Shown piece after piece: positions 17,784 through 26,728 of a DNA stretch of 64,000 bases. Each line of letters opens with the position of its first letter. Position 1 is the first letter of the stretch. The stretch is taken from contig NZ_CP071091.1 in NCBI RefSeq assembly GCF_017301635.1, forward strand, positions 5,592,001 through 5,656,000, given 5' to 3'. The position numbers were made by a program, and so were the translations under genes. The notes beneath the pieces were generated by a model that was given only the letters and a program-made list of their open reading frames with translations, was not told the DNA's origin and ran no database searches. This DNA comes from Myxococcus landrumus (GTDB taxonomy: Bacteria > Myxococcota > Myxococcia > Myxococcales > Myxococcaceae).

Positions 17784-19267
17784 GGCTCGTCATCACCACC
17801 AGCGCGCTGCTGTTCGCCAGCGGCTGCGCCACCGTCCAGAAGGAGCGCGGGCACTCGGAGGTGGCCGCGCTCGTCGAGGAGCGCATCGGACGCAAGACGC
17901 GCTGGAACCAGGGCACGCCCGAGGATGCGCAAGTCGAGCGTCATCTCGACGAGCTGCTGAAGGGTCCCCTCACCTCGGACCGCGCGGTGGAGGTGGCCCT
18001 GCTCAACAACCCCGCGCTCCAGTCCACCTACGAGGAGCTGGGGGTCTCCCAGGCGGACATGGTGCAGGCGGGGCTGCTGACCAATCCGTCGCTGGGCGTG
18101 ACATTCGGCATCCCTCTCACGCGTGACGGGGAGCTGGAGACGGAGTTCTCACTGGTGCAGGGCTTCCTCGAGCTGTTCACGATGCCGCTGCGCAAGAAGG
18201 TCGCCCGGGAGCAGTTCGACGCGGAGACGTTGCGCGTCGCACATCAGGCGCTCGCGACCGCGGCGGACGTGCGCAAGGCGTACCGCGAGGTGCAGGCGCG
18301 CCAGCAGCTCGTGGAGCTGCGCGGCATGGTGCTCGTGGCCGCCGACGCCGCGGCCGAGCTGGCCACGCTCCAATATGGCCAGGGCAACATCAACGACCTG
18401 GCGCTCGTCACCGAGAAGGCCTTCGCCGAGGAGACACGGCTCGACCTCGCGCGGGAGGAGCTCGCGCTCGTGGAGGAGCGGGAGCACCTCAACCAGTTGC
18501 TGGGGTTGTGGGGTGCGCGGACGGAGTGGAGCATCTCGGAGAAGCTGCCCGCGCCGCCAGCCGAGGAGGTGGAGCTGGAGCAGTTGGAGTCGCGTGCCGT
18601 GAAGCAGCGGCTGGACATCGACGCGGCTCGCAAGCAGGTCAGCGCGCAGTGGAACGCGCTCGAGCTGGCGCGCAGCACGCGCTACATCGGCCGTGTCGAC
18701 GTGGGCGCGAGCGTGCACGGGGACCCGAATGGCCCCAGGCTCCTGGGTCCCTCGGTGACGGTGGACCTGCCCATCTTCGACCAGCGGCAGGCGCTCATCG
18801 CGAAGCTGGAGGCGCAACACCGGCAGGGTGAGCGCCGGCTGGCGGAGCTGTCCATCAACGCCCGCTCCAACGTGCGCGCCGCGAGGGCTCGGCTGATGAC
18901 GCTGCGAGGTGTCGCCGAGCGCTACCAGCGCGGCATCCTCCCGCTGAGGGAACAGGTCGTCAAACAGTCCCAGCTTCAATACAACGCGATGCAGATTGGG
19001 TTGTACGTGCTGCTCGAATCGAAGCGCGAGCAGATTGGCGCGTACCGCACGTACATCGAGACCATCCGCGACTACTGGATGGCACGCGCGGACCTGGAGC
19101 AGCTCGTGGGGGGACGACTCCCGGGCGCGAATGAGGCCACGGAGGACCAAGCGCCTTCGCACGAGCGTGAGGCGCCCACCGGCGCTCCCGAGCCAGCACC
19201 TTCCGACCACCCCACTCCCGCGAATGGCCATCCGCCCTCACACGGCGGCCACGGAGCAACACCATGA
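17780..19267 (+). CDS. TolC-family outer membrane lipoprotein, copper operon
   Basis: 495 residues, starting at a GTG that overlaps the preceding stop (GTGA). It has a lipoprotein signal (LLFASGC, Cys15), then two TolC/OEP halves with long helices (about 60-260 and 265-440). DRAVEVALLNNPALQSTYEELGV is typical of OEP family starts. The last 50 residues are His/Pro-rich (SHGGHGATP), again suggesting metal contact. No RND pump is in this operon, so it may serve the Czc pump upstream or work with the oxidase. Its stop overlaps the oxidase start (ATGA), so the three genes are translationally coupled. Confidence 0.88.
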   Translation: MRLVITTSALLFASGCATVQKERGHSEVAALVEERIGRKTRWNQGTPEDAQVERHLDELLKGPLTSDRAVEVALLNNPALQSTYEELGVSQADMVQAGLLTNPSLGVTFGIPLTRDGELETEFSLVQGFLELFTMPLRKKVAREQFDAETLRVAHQALATAADVRKAYREVQARQQLVELRGMVLVAADAAAELATLQYGQGNINDLALVTEKAFAEETRLDLAREELALVEEREHLNQLLGLWGARTEWSISEKLPAPPAEEVELEQLESRAVKQRLDIDAARKQVSAQWNALELARSTRYIGRVDVGASVHGDPNGPRLLGPSVTVDLPIFDQRQALIAKLEAQHRQGERRLAELSINARSNVRAARARLMTLRGVAERYQRGILPLREQVVKQSQLQYNAMQIGLYVLLESKREQIGAYRTYIETIRDYWMARADLEQLVGGRLPGANEATEDQAPSHEREAPTGAPEPAPSDHPTPANGHPPSHGGHGATP

Positions 19268-20721
19268 ACCGACTTCCTCCTGACTCCTCCCTGGCTCCGA
19301 GGGAGGCCGACGACACGCTGGAGACGACTTCGTCCGAGCCGGCTGGGATGACGCGGCGGAGCATGCTGGCGAGCGCGGGGGCCACGCTCGCGGGGGGCGC
19401 GCTGCTGCTTCGTGCGAACGTGGCACATGCGCGGTCCGCGCCGAGTGCTCCGGCACGGCGCCCGGCCGCGCCCATGCGCAAGGACTGGCTGTCGCCTGGC
19501 TTGCCGGGACGCGACTATCGGCCCGTCATCGTGCCGAACGGCACGAAGCTGCCGTGGAAGATTGTCGACGGCGTGAAGGTCTTCCACATGGTGGCCGAGG
19601 AGGTCGAGCACGAGTTCGCGCCGGGCATCCAGGCGAACTGCTGGGGCTACAACGGCCAGGTCCACGGCCCCACCATCGAGGTGGTGGAGGGAGACCGGGT
19701 GCGCTTCTACGTCACCAACCGGCTGCCTGCGCCCACCACGGTGCACTGGCACGGGTTGATTCTCCCCAACGGGATGGATGGCGTGGGCGGGCTCAACCAG
19801 AAGTCCATCGCGCCAGGGGAGACGTACCTCTACGAGTTCACCATCCGGCAGCACGGCACGGGCATGTATCACTCGCACCATGACGAGATGACGCAGATGG
19901 CGCTCGGCATGGTGGGGCTGTTCATCATGCATCCCCGCCGGCCCGTGGGCCCGCGCGTGGACCGCGACTTCGCGCTGTTGATGCATGAGTGGAAGGTGGA
20001 GCCCGGCGCCCGGCGGCCGGACCCGAACGAGATGACGGACTTCAACCTGCTCACGTTCAACGCCAAGGCGTTCCCTGGAACGGAGCCGCTGGTGGTGCAG
20101 CAAGGGGAGCGGGTGCGCATCCGCCTGGGCAACCTGAGCGCGATGGACCACCACCCCATCCACCTGCATGGCTATCACTTCCGAGTCACCGAGACGGATG
20201 CGGGTCCCATCCCCGCGTCCGCGCAGTGGCCGGAGACCACGGTCCTGGTGCCAGTGGGCAGTACGCGGACCTTCGAGTTCGTCGCGGATGCGCCGGGCGA
20301 CTGGGCCATGCACTGCCACATGACGCACCACCTGATGAACCAGATGGGCCATGACCTGCCGGTGGTGATTGGCGTGAATCCGGGAGGGCTCGACGCGAAG
20401 GTGCGCACGCTGCTGCCGGGCTACATGACGATGGGACAGACGGGCATGGGCGACATGGCGGAGATGGGCATGCCGGTGCCGAAGAACTCCATCCCGATGA
20501 TGGGCGCGCGGGGCAAGCACGACGTCATCACGATGGGAGGCATGTTCACGGTGGTGAAGGTGCGCGAGCGGCTCACGGGCGATGGGGACCCCGGCTGGTA
20601 CGACAACCCACCCGGCACGCTGTCCGTCGCGGCGACGTCGGAGGAGCTGAGCCGGGACGGCATCGACGTGAACGCGGTCCCCCGCGCCGAGCCCGCATCG
20701 CCCGGAGGAAAACCGGGTTGA
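19264..20721 (+). CDS. Two-domain multicopper oxidase, Tat-exported
   Basis: 485 residues. A twin-arginine signal (TRRSMLASAG, about 29-38) precedes two cupredoxin domains. All four copper motifs are present: HWHGL (about 162), HSHH (about 203), HPIHLHG (about 298) and HCHMTHHLMNQM (about 349). Only about 190 residues separate the first and last motifs, against about 400 in three-domain CueO/CopA. The type-1 Cys ligand occurs only in the second domain, so this is a two-domain oxidase with the type-B pattern, a group that usually forms trimers. The region after the last motif is Met-rich (GYMTMGQTGMGDMAEMGM), probably a Cu(I) site. The likely role is periplasmic Cu(I) oxidation. Confidence 0.9.
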   Translation: MNRLPPDSSLAPREADDTLETTSSEPAGMTRRSMLASAGATLAGGALLLRANVAHARSAPSAPARRPAAPMRKDWLSPGLPGRDYRPVIVPNGTKLPWKIVDGVKVFHMVAEEVEHEFAPGIQANCWGYNGQVHGPTIEVVEGDRVRFYVTNRLPAPTTVHWHGLILPNGMDGVGGLNQKSIAPGETYLYEFTIRQHGTGMYHSHHDEMTQMALGMVGLFIMHPRRPVGPRVDRDFALLMHEWKVEPGARRPDPNEMTDFNLLTFNAKAFPGTEPLVVQQGERVRIRLGNLSAMDHHPIHLHGYHFRVTETDAGPIPASAQWPETTVLVPVGSTRTFEFVADAPGDWAMHCHMTHHLMNQMGHDLPVVIGVNPGGLDAKVRTLLPGYMTMGQTGMGDMAEMGMPVPKNSIPMMGARGKHDVITMGGMFTVVKVRERLTGDGDPGWYDNPPGTLSVAATSEELSRDGIDVNAVPRAEPASPGGKPG

Positions 20722-20731
20722 TGCGCGGCGC

Positions 20732-21823
20732 TCAGGTCCGCATCTTCAGCCGGGTCTCGTGAACGGCGTCGCCCACCGCCCCGGGCTTCTCGCGCTCGGC
20801 GGCGCGCAGCAGGCGGAGGATTCCGGGCCCGAGGACGTCAATCTCGGTGGAGGCATAGGTCTCCGTGCCGAAGCGGCGGATGGCCTCCGTCTGCGTCTTC
20901 AGGATGCGCGCGTCCTGGCTGAAGATGTGGAGGGCGACGGGCATGGCGACAGGCAGCACGGCGCGCAGCAGCCAGCGCGGGAGGGGCAGACGGAACGTCA
21001 CCACGGCGTAGACCATCGTGTCCCAGTCGGACACGGGCGTCATCGCCGAGGTCACCATGATGTGGCTGGCATCGCCGATGCGGTACTCGACCTGCGCGAT
21101 GGACGGCATCAGGAAGCGGTCGAAGTGCTGCACCACGCCACCGCCCGGAGCCAGCAGCCGGCCCACGACACCGCTGGGCCGGGGCTCGCCGATGTACTCG
21201 GCCTCCACGCGGTCCGCGCTCCGGCGCACCACGACCTCAATCTCGTTGCGCTTCTCCTCGGTGCGGAAGAGGCCACCGTGGAGGTAGGCCGTGTGTGGCA
21301 CGTCGAGCGTGTTCTCGAGCGTGGCATGCAGCGAGCCCGGTGCGCGCAGGATGCGTCGCACGGTGGTGTACTCGCCAGCATCCAGCAGGGGGAACCGATA
21401 GGGCTCCGTCGCGGGCTCCACGCCGGGAGTGGAGTACACCCAGATGAAGCCGTCCTGCTCGCGCGTCGCATAGGACGTCACGCATCGGGAGCGGGCCTCG
21501 GGCTCACCGAGGAAGCCAGGGATGGCGCGGCACTGCCCGCCCGTATCGAAGCGCCAGCCGTGGTAACCACATTGGAGCTGGCCTTGCGTCACCCGCCCCA
21601 GGGACAGGGGAACGTTGCGGTGAGGACAGCGGTCCATCAGGGCCCCGGGCTTGCCACCCTCGCCGCGGAAGAGGACCAGGGGCGTGCCCTGAAGCGTGCG
21701 GGAGAGCGGTTTGTCCCCCAGCTCTCGCGACGTACACAGGATGAACCAGGCGTTCGGCAGGTGGACGACGGAGACATGGCCAGCGGCCGCACCAGGGGTG
21801 CGCGCCTCCTCGCGGGAGCTCAT
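20732..21823 (-). CDS. Rieske-type aromatic ring-hydroxylating oxygenase, large subunit
   Basis: 363 residues. The N-terminal Rieske [2Fe-2S] site is CPHRNVPLS...CGYHGWRF (about 66-88). The catalytic mononuclear iron site is ENTLDVPHTAYLHGG (about 170-184, Asp and two His). The length and single-chain layout fit the VanA/PobA/chlorophyllide oxygenase-like group that uses a separate reductase, but none is adjacent. The substrate is unknown. It lies tail-to-tail with the copper oxidase (10 bases apart) and downstream of the copper ATPase, with no evident functional tie. Confidence 0.87.
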   Translation of the reverse strand: MSSREEARTPGAAAGHVSVVHLPNAWFILCTSRELGDKPLSRTLQGTPLVLFRGEGGKPGALMDRCPHRNVPLSLGRVTQGQLQCGYHGWRFDTGGQCRAIPGFLGEPEARSRCVTSYATREQDGFIWVYSTPGVEPATEPYRFPLLDAGEYTTVRRILRAPGSLHATLENTLDVPHTAYLHGGLFRTEEKRNEIEVVVRRSADRVEAEYIGEPRPSGVVGRLLAPGGGVVQHFDRFLMPSIAQVEYRIGDASHIMVTSAMTPVSDWDTMVYAVVTFRLPLPRWLLRAVLPVAMPVALHIFSQDARILKTQTEAIRRFGTETYASTEIDVLGPGILRLLRAAEREKPGAVGDAVHETRLKMRT

Positions 21824-21863
21824 GCCCCCACTCTAATCCCCTCACCGCGAGTCCGGCAGTCCA

Positions 21864-21897
21864 AGCCCCCCAGAGATTCCACCATCCCCAGGGGGCT
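21864..21897 (-). terminator. Possible weak terminator of the copper ATPase gene
   Basis: AGCCCCC and GGGGGCT pair across a 20-base loop just after the ATPase stop codon. There is no T-run on the coding side, so this is a weak call. Confidence 0.25.
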
Positions 21898-21917
21898 CGC
21901 CGCCCTGCCTCGAAGGA

Positions 21918-24410
21918 CTACAGCTTCAGCCGCTTCAGCCGGAGCGCGTTGACGATGACGGACACCGACGACAGGCTCATGGCCGCGCTGGCGAAGATGG
22001 GGCTCAACAGCAGGCCGAACACCGGGTACAGCACGCCCGCCGCCAGCGGGACACCCAGCATGTTGTAGATGAAGGCGAAGAACAGGTTCTGCCGGATGTT
22101 GCTCAGCGCTCCCTGGCTCAGCCTCCGCGCCCGGGCGATGCCGCGCAGGTCGCCCTTCACCAGCGTCACTCCCGCGCTCTCCATCGCGATGTCCGTGCCC
22201 GTCCCCATCGCGATGCCCACATCCGCCTGGGCCAGCGCCGGTGCATCGTTGACACCGTCCCCCGCCATCGCCACCACGCGGCCTTCCTTCTGCAACCGCT
22301 TCACCGCGTCGCCCTTCGCGTCGGGCAGCACTCCGGCGATGACCTCGGTGATGCCCAGCTTGCGCGCCACCGCCTCCGCCGTCGTGCGGCTGTCACCCGT
22401 CAGCATCACCACCCGCAGGCCCTCCGCTCGCAACAGCGCCAGCGCCTCCGGAGTCGAGTCCTTCACCGGGTCCGCGACCCCCAACAGGCCCGCCGCCTTC
22501 CCCGACACCGCCACCAACACCACCGTCTGACCTTCCCCCCGAAGCGACTCGGCCCGAGCCGTCAGCGCCCCCGCGTCCACGCCCCGCGCCGTCATCATCG
22601 CCGCGTTGCCCAACGCCACTTCGACGCCATCCACCCGGCCCACCACGCCCTTGCCCGTCTCCGAGCGGAAGTCCTCCACCGCCGTCAGCACCGCCCCCCG
22701 CTCCCGCGCGCCGGAGACAATCGCCTCCGCCAGCGGGTGCTCACTGCCGCGCTCCAGGCTCGCCGCCAACCGCAGCAGCGTCGCCTCATCGAAGCCCTCC
22801 GCCGCCTCCACCGCCACCAGACGCGGCTTGCCCTCGGTGAGCGTGCCCGTCTTGTCCACCACCAGCGTGTCCACCTTCTCCAACCGCTCCAACGCGGCCG
22901 CATCACGGATGAGCACACCCGCCTGGGCCCCGCGCCCCGTCGCCACCATGATGGACATGGGCGTGGCCAGGCCCAGCGCACACGGGCAGGCGATGATGAG
23001 CACCGCCACCGCGTTCACCAGCGCATGGATGCCCCGGGGCTCCGGCCCCCACACGCCCCACACCACCGCCGTCAGCACCGCCACCACGATGACCACCGGC
23101 ACGAAGACGCTCGCCACCTGGTCCGCCAACCGCTGAATCGGCGCACGCGTCCGCTGCGCCTCGCTCACCCGCTGGACGATGCGCGACAGCAAGGTGTCCT
23201 TGCCCACGCGCTCGGCCCGCATCACCAGCGAGCCCGTCCCGTTCACCGTGCCGCCCGTCACCTTCTCGCCCCGAGTCTTCTCCACCGGGAGCGACTCGCC
23301 CGTCACCATGGACTCGTCCACGGCGCTCGCGCCCTCCAACACCTCGCCATCCACCGGCACCTTCTCACCGGGCCGCACGCGCAGCTTGTCCCCTGGATGC
23401 ACATGCGCCAGCGGGATGTCCTCCTCGTGCCCGTCCTCGCGAATCCGCCGGGCCACCGGCGGCGCCAGGCTCAACAGCGCACGCAGCGCGCCCGACGTCG
23501 CGTGCCGGGCCCTCAACTCCAACACCTGCCCCAACGCCACCAGGGTGACGATGACGGCGGCGGCCTCGAAGTACAGCGGCGCCGAGCCCCCATGCCCCGT
23601 GCGCAGCGTCTCCGGCAGCACATGCGGGAACAGCGTCGCGAAGACGCTGAAGACATACGCCGCGCCCGTGCCCAGGGCGATGAGCGTGAACATGTTGAGA
23701 TGCCGGTTGACCAGCGACGTCCAGCCGCGCTGGAAGAACGGCCAGCCGCCCCACAGCACCACGGGCGTGGCGAGCACGAGCTGCGCCCAGGCCAGCACGG
23801 ACGCGGGCACCGCGTGCTGCACCGGCTGCCCCGGAATCATGTCCGACATGGCCAGCACCAGGAGCGGCACCGTGAGCGCCATGCCCACGCGGAAGCGCAG
23901 CCACATGGACTTCAGCTCCGGGTCCGGCACGTCCTCGGGCAGCACCGTGCGAGGCTCCAGCGCCATGCCGCACTTGGGGCACGCGCCCGGATGGTCCTGC
24001 ACCACTTCCGGGTGCATGGGGCACACGTACTCGACGCGCGTCTCGGGGACGGCGAGCGTCTCCGGCTCCAGCGCCATGCCGCACTTGGGGCACGCGCCTG
24101 GATGGTCCTGACGCACCTCCGGGTCCATCGGGCATACGTACATCGTCCCGGCGGGCGCAGCGGGCTCCTCCTTCTTCTCCGAGGGAGGCGCGAGGTAGCG
24201 CTCCGGGTCCGCGCCAAAGCGCTCGCGGCACTTGGGGCTGCAGAAGAAGAAGGTCTGCCCGCCGTGCTCCAGGCTGCCGCCCTTGGGAGCGAGCGAGTCC
24301 ACCTTCATCCCACAGACGGGGTCGATGGCCTGCGCTCCCTCACTCGGGGTGGGGGGATGCCCTTCGTGAGAGTGAGTGGGGTGGGAGCCCGAATGGGTGT
24401 GGCGATTCAT
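21918..24410 (-). CDS. copA: Cu(I)-exporting P1B-type ATPase with YHS and heavy-metal-binding domains
   Basis: 830 residues. A His-rich head (1-25) is followed by a YHS domain (DPVCGMKV, about 30-75) and two heavy-metal-binding modules (CPMDPEV...CPKCGM about 92-112; CPMHPEV...CPKCGM about 129-149). The P-type core has TGES, ACPCALG (CPC, about 472), [17 protein letters not shown] and GDGVNDAPA. The C-terminal [14 protein letters not shown] is typical of copper ATPases. The inner-membrane pump would export Cu(I) to the periplasm, where the oxidase at 19264 could act on it. It is transcribed towards the Rieske gene. In Myxococcus xanthus, CorE controls copA/copB and a multicopper oxidase, which matches the gene set here. 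Confidence 0.93.
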   Translation of the reverse strand: MNRHTHSGSHPTHSHEGHPPTPSEGAQAIDPVCGMKVDSLAPKGGSLEHGGQTFFFCSPKCRERFGADPERYLAPPSEKKEEPAAPAGTMYVCPMDPEVRQDHPGACPKCGMALEPETLAVPETRVEYVCPMHPEVVQDHPGACPKCGMALEPRTVLPEDVPDPELKSMWLRFRVGMALTVPLLVLAMSDMIPGQPVQHAVPASVLAWAQLVLATPVVLWGGWPFFQRGWTSLVNRHLNMFTLIALGTGAAYVFSVFATLFPHVLPETLRTGHGGSAPLYFEAAAVIVTLVALGQVLELRARHATSGALRALLSLAPPVARRIREDGHEEDIPLAHVHPGDKLRVRPGEKVPVDGEVLEGASAVDESMVTGESLPVEKTRGEKVTGGTVNGTGSLVMRAERVGKDTLLSRIVQRVSEAQRTRAPIQRLADQVASVFVPVVIVVAVLTAVVWGVWGPEPRGIHALVNAVAVLIIACPCALGLATPMSIMVATGRGAQAGVLIRDAAALERLEKVDTLVVDKTGTLTEGKPRLVAVEAAEGFDEATLLRLAASLERGSEHPLAEAIVSGARERGAVLTAVEDFRSETGKGVVGRVDGVEVALGNAAMMTARGVDAGALTARAESLRGEGQTVVLVAVSGKAAGLLGVADPVKDSTPEALALLRAEGLRVVMLTGDSRTTAEAVARKLGITEVIAGVLPDAKGDAVKRLQKEGRVVAMAGDGVNDAPALAQADVGIAMGTGTDIAMESAGVTLVKGDLRGIARARRLSQGALSNIRQNLFFAFIYNMLGVPLAAGVLYPVFGLLLSPIFASAAMSLSSVSVIVNALRLKRLKL

Positions 24411-24507
24411 GGTGCGGCTCTCCTTTCACCCCGGCCAACGAAAACCCCCGCCGACTCTTACAGGTGATTTTCAGGAAGGGTGCGCACCCGCCCCCGCCGC
24501 GGAGTCT

Positions 24508-24539
24508 CCGGCTCCCCCGCGCCATGACGGAGGAGCCGG
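24508..24539 (-). terminator. Stem-loop after the GIY-YIG gene
   Basis: CCGGCTCC pairs with GGAGCCGG, 15 bases beyond the stop of the GIY-YIG gene and about 100 bases before the ATPase start. There is no T-run, so it may be an mRNA 3' end or a chance feature. Confidence 0.3.
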
Positions 24540-24554
24540 CCGACGCTCGCCGGG

Positions 24555-25547
24555 CTACTTGGGGGGCTCGTTGTAGCCCGCGTCACCGTAGGGCTTGAGG
24601 CGCTCCAGCCACAGCTTCTCCAGCACCAGGAGCTCCTCCTTCAGGTCCGCCCCCGGCTCCTCGGGCGGCTCCAGCACGTCCAGCACGTCGAAGGTGAACT
24701 GGCTCTCTCCGTAGCGAGTCCAATCCGCCAGCAGCGCGGGGACGCGAGGCATGCCGCTGGTCAGCTCGAAGCGGATGCGGTTGAGCATGCCCGGGACGTT
24801 GAGGCTCGCGCCCACCAGCACCTTGCCGTTGGCGTGGTTGCGCACGGCGTACACGCCCATGGCCGGAGGATTCTCCTTGTACTCGCGCTTCAGGTCCGCG
24901 CGGCGCGCTCGACTTCCAGAGGGAGGAGAGGACTCAGCAGAGGACATGGGGGACTTCCTTGTGGGGTGAAGAGAGGGGGACGCGTCCTCGCGGCACAGCC
25001 GCAAGAGGCGCTGCTCGAGCCGGGCATGGGCCTGCGCATCCCGAGGCTCCAGCCAGTTGGGCCCCATCCGCGCCCAGTCCGCATCGGAAGGCTCCGCGCC
25101 CATCACCTTCAGGAGCGAGTCCTCGCAGATGAAGAACTGCTCCCGGAAGGGGAAGAGGTGACCGCCGTCCTGGCGCAGCGAAGCGACGGCCTCCTCGTAC
25201 GAGGTGAACCAGCGGTTGAGGAACAAGCCGCCCACTCGGGAAAGGAGCTGCTCGAAGTCGACGCGAGGCGCCGCCCGCGCGTCACACGCGTGCTTCAGCT
25301 CGCTCCAGGAGGTGTGCCCCTGCTCATGCGCGATGACCGCGAGCGCGTGCTTGCGCTGGAGGGAATCCCGCCGCGCGAGCACCTCCCCCAGGGACAGCCG
25401 CGCGAGGGCGGGCAGCGAGCGGAAGCGCTCCGCCGCCTGCGTGGCGCGCGCCGAGTCGGCCGAGTTCAGCGCCTTCAGCAGGAGCGAAGCGCGGACCTTG
25501 CACTCGTCGAGGGTGAGCGGTTCTGTGGAGGGCGAGACGGTTTCCAT
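24555..25547 (-). CDS. GIY-YIG nuclease-like domain fused to an unknown N-terminal domain
   Basis: 330 residues. The C-terminal part (about 213-330) matches the small stand-alone GIY-YIG proteins: ADLKREYKENPPAMGVYAVR is the signature, with VYAV in place of the usual GIY strand, then GKVLVGASLNVPGMLNRIRF. The N-terminal 190 residues are of unknown family. RKHALAVIAHEQGHTSWSEL resembles a short motif seen near ankyrin or glyoxalase-like proteins and also carries a HEQGH that could be read as a partial HExxH site. A Ser/Pro-rich linker joins them, and an internal ATG at 24947 has its own ribosome site. Nuclease activity is unproven. The gene sits between corE and copA on the same strand. Confidence 0.7.
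   Translation of the reverse strand: METVSPSTEPLTLDECKVRASLLLKALNSADSARATQAAERFRSLPALARLSLGEVLARRDSLQRKHALAVIAHEQGHTSWSELKHACDARAAPRVDFEQLLSRVGGLFLNRWFTSYEEAVASLRQDGGHLFPFREQFFICEDSLLKVMGAEPSDADWARMGPNWLEPRDAQAHARLEQRLLRLCREDASPSLHPTRKSPMSSAESSPPSGSRARRADLKREYKENPPAMGVYAVRNHANGKVLVGASLNVPGMLNRIRFELTSGMPRVPALLADWTRYGESQFTFDVLDVLEPPEEPGADLKEELLVLEKLWLERLKPYGDAGYNEPPK
24954..24960 (-). promoter_or_regulatory. Internal ribosome-binding site for a separate GIY-YIG protein
   Basis: AAGGAAG lies six bases before an in-frame ATG (24947) at the exact domain boundary of the fusion gene. Initiation here would give a 130-residue GIY-YIG protein (24555-24947), the usual stand-alone size. Confidence 0.45.
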
Positions 25548-25649
25548 GCGAGGTCCCTCATCGGCGGCCCCACCCGTGTCATGGGCCGTGGAAGGAACTG
25601 TTCGGAAACTGTCGGTCCAGCGGGGTGAAGCGAGGGTGACGTCGTCTTT

Positions 25650-25679
25650 TCGGGAAGGCGCCCCTCAGCGCCTTCCCGA
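25650..25679 (-). other. 12-bp perfect stem-loop downstream of the sigma gene
   Basis: TCGGGAAGGCGC and GCGCCTTCCCGA pair across a 6-base loop, about 70 bases after the sigma gene's stop. Neither strand has a T-run after the stem, so it is not a standard intrinsic terminator. It may stabilise or process the mRNA end. Confidence 0.4.
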
Positions 25680-25747
25680 GAATTAATGGCGGGCCCCGCA
25701 CTTCGGCAAGGGCTTTCTCACCGCCAGGCGTCCTGACCGCCGCCCGC

Positions 25748-26329
25748 TCAAGCGTGCGACTTGCAGGAACAGTTCAAGCAGCCGTGGGACGCACACGAGC
25801 CGCAGCTGCGCTCCAGTTGCTTCTTCAGGGCCTGCCGGGCGCGGTGCAGTCGCACCCCCGCGTTGTTGGGGGTGATGCCCGCCTCACGAGCCACGTCGGG
25901 CACGGCGCGCTCCTCCAGGTCCACCTGGCGCACCATCTCCGCGTACTCGGGCTTGAGGGTGGGCAGGAGCTTGCCCACGCACGCGCAGACGGCCTGCTTC
26001 AGCTCCGGGTCCTCGGAGGGCTCCTCGGCCTCGCGAGCCTCACGCTCCAGCGCGCGGCCCTCCACCTGCTGGCGGCGGTAGTGGTCCACCATCGCGTTGC
26101 GCAGCAGACGGTAGAACCACGTCACCGCGCCTTCCGCGTCAGACAGCGTGCCGCTCTTCTCCAGCGACTTCACGAAGGCGGACTGGAGGATTTCCTCCGC
26201 CGTCGCCCGGTTCCCCACGCGCCGCTCCACGAAGGCGAGGAACTGCCGGTGATTCTCCACCAGGGCCCGCGTCACCACGTCGCCCTCCTCCCGCATCGCC
26301 TCCACGCCACCCTGCTCCACTGCGTTCAT
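25748..26329 (-). CDS. corE: CorE-like copper-dependent ECF sigma factor
   Basis: 193 residues from ATG 26329, which has GAGGAGGGA just upstream. It has sigma region 2 (about 15-90, TAEEILQSAFVKSLEK and TWFYRLLRNAMVDHYRR) and region 4 (about 120-172, ITPNNAGVRLHRARQALKK). Two cysteine features mark the CorE (ECF44) group: a CAC in the linker (AVCACVG, about 111) and a Cys-rich tail (CGSCASHGCLNCSC, five Cys, about 176-189). In Myxococcus xanthus CorE, these cysteines bind copper and switch activity with its redox state, and no anti-sigma factor is used. None is adjacent here. Targets there are a multicopper oxidase and copper ATPases, both found nearby. Copper as the ligand is inferred; CorE2-type proteins respond to Cd/Zn instead. 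Confidence 0.88.
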   Translation of the reverse strand: MNAVEQGGVEAMREEGDVVTRALVENHRQFLAFVERRVGNRATAEEILQSAFVKSLEKSGTLSDAEGAVTWFYRLLRNAMVDHYRRQQVEGRALEREAREAEEPSEDPELKQAVCACVGKLLPTLKPEYAEMVRQVDLEERAVPDVAREAGITPNNAGVRLHRARQALKKQLERSCGSCASHGCLNCSCKSHA

Positions 26330-26728
26330 CCATTCCCTCCTCTGAACTTCAGCATTCGCGTGCCGCGCACCCACATGAATGCGCCGGCCCGAGCCCCTTC
26401 ACAAGGCAAGTCGCGTACCCAAGTCACTCACCAACGATTCCCATGAGTTGGCCCGCAACGAGGGCCCCTCGGGTGTAACCCCGCCCATCACAGTGTGACG
26501 AAGCCGGGCGCCCCACGGCCTCCTGCTCACCTCGCGTGGAATGACTCACACACGGGCGACAACCAAAACAACATCACAACTTTCTCGCCGATTCCGGCGC
26601 GACAATGTATAGTGCCGCTCGCAGGGGCCTGTTGACCAAAAACCTCGACTCTTCGTGAGCCGGTGCGGTTACAGCGCCTTGTTCCAGGGACAGCTCGCAC
26701 ACGCTCGCGCTTCTTGGACACAAGCCTC
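26330..26728. other. 399-base intergenic region between the sigma gene and the secreted-protein block
   Basis: The sigma-gene side carries the shared palindrome/GTTACA motif (26474-26500). The other side is AT-richer (26560-26650) and contains TATAGT at 26608-26613, a possible -10 for the rightward gene with no good -35. No small gene or structured RNA is evident. Confidence 0.45.
26474..26500 (-). promoter_or_regulatory. Palindrome plus GTTACA motif upstream of corE
   Basis: Read on the minus strand: CGTCACA-C-TGTGATG, six bases, GTTACA. It repeats the site at 17222-17251 with the same internal spacing. GTTACA ends 145 bases before the corE start, against 143 for the lipoprotein operon. Plus-strand reading shares an 18-base exact match, CCGCCCATCACAGTGTGA, with the other site. 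Confidence 0.6.

Noticed and set aside
25650-25679. Intrinsic terminator of the sigma gene
   Set aside because: The stem is excellent but has no T-run after it on either strand, so it is listed only as a stem-loop.
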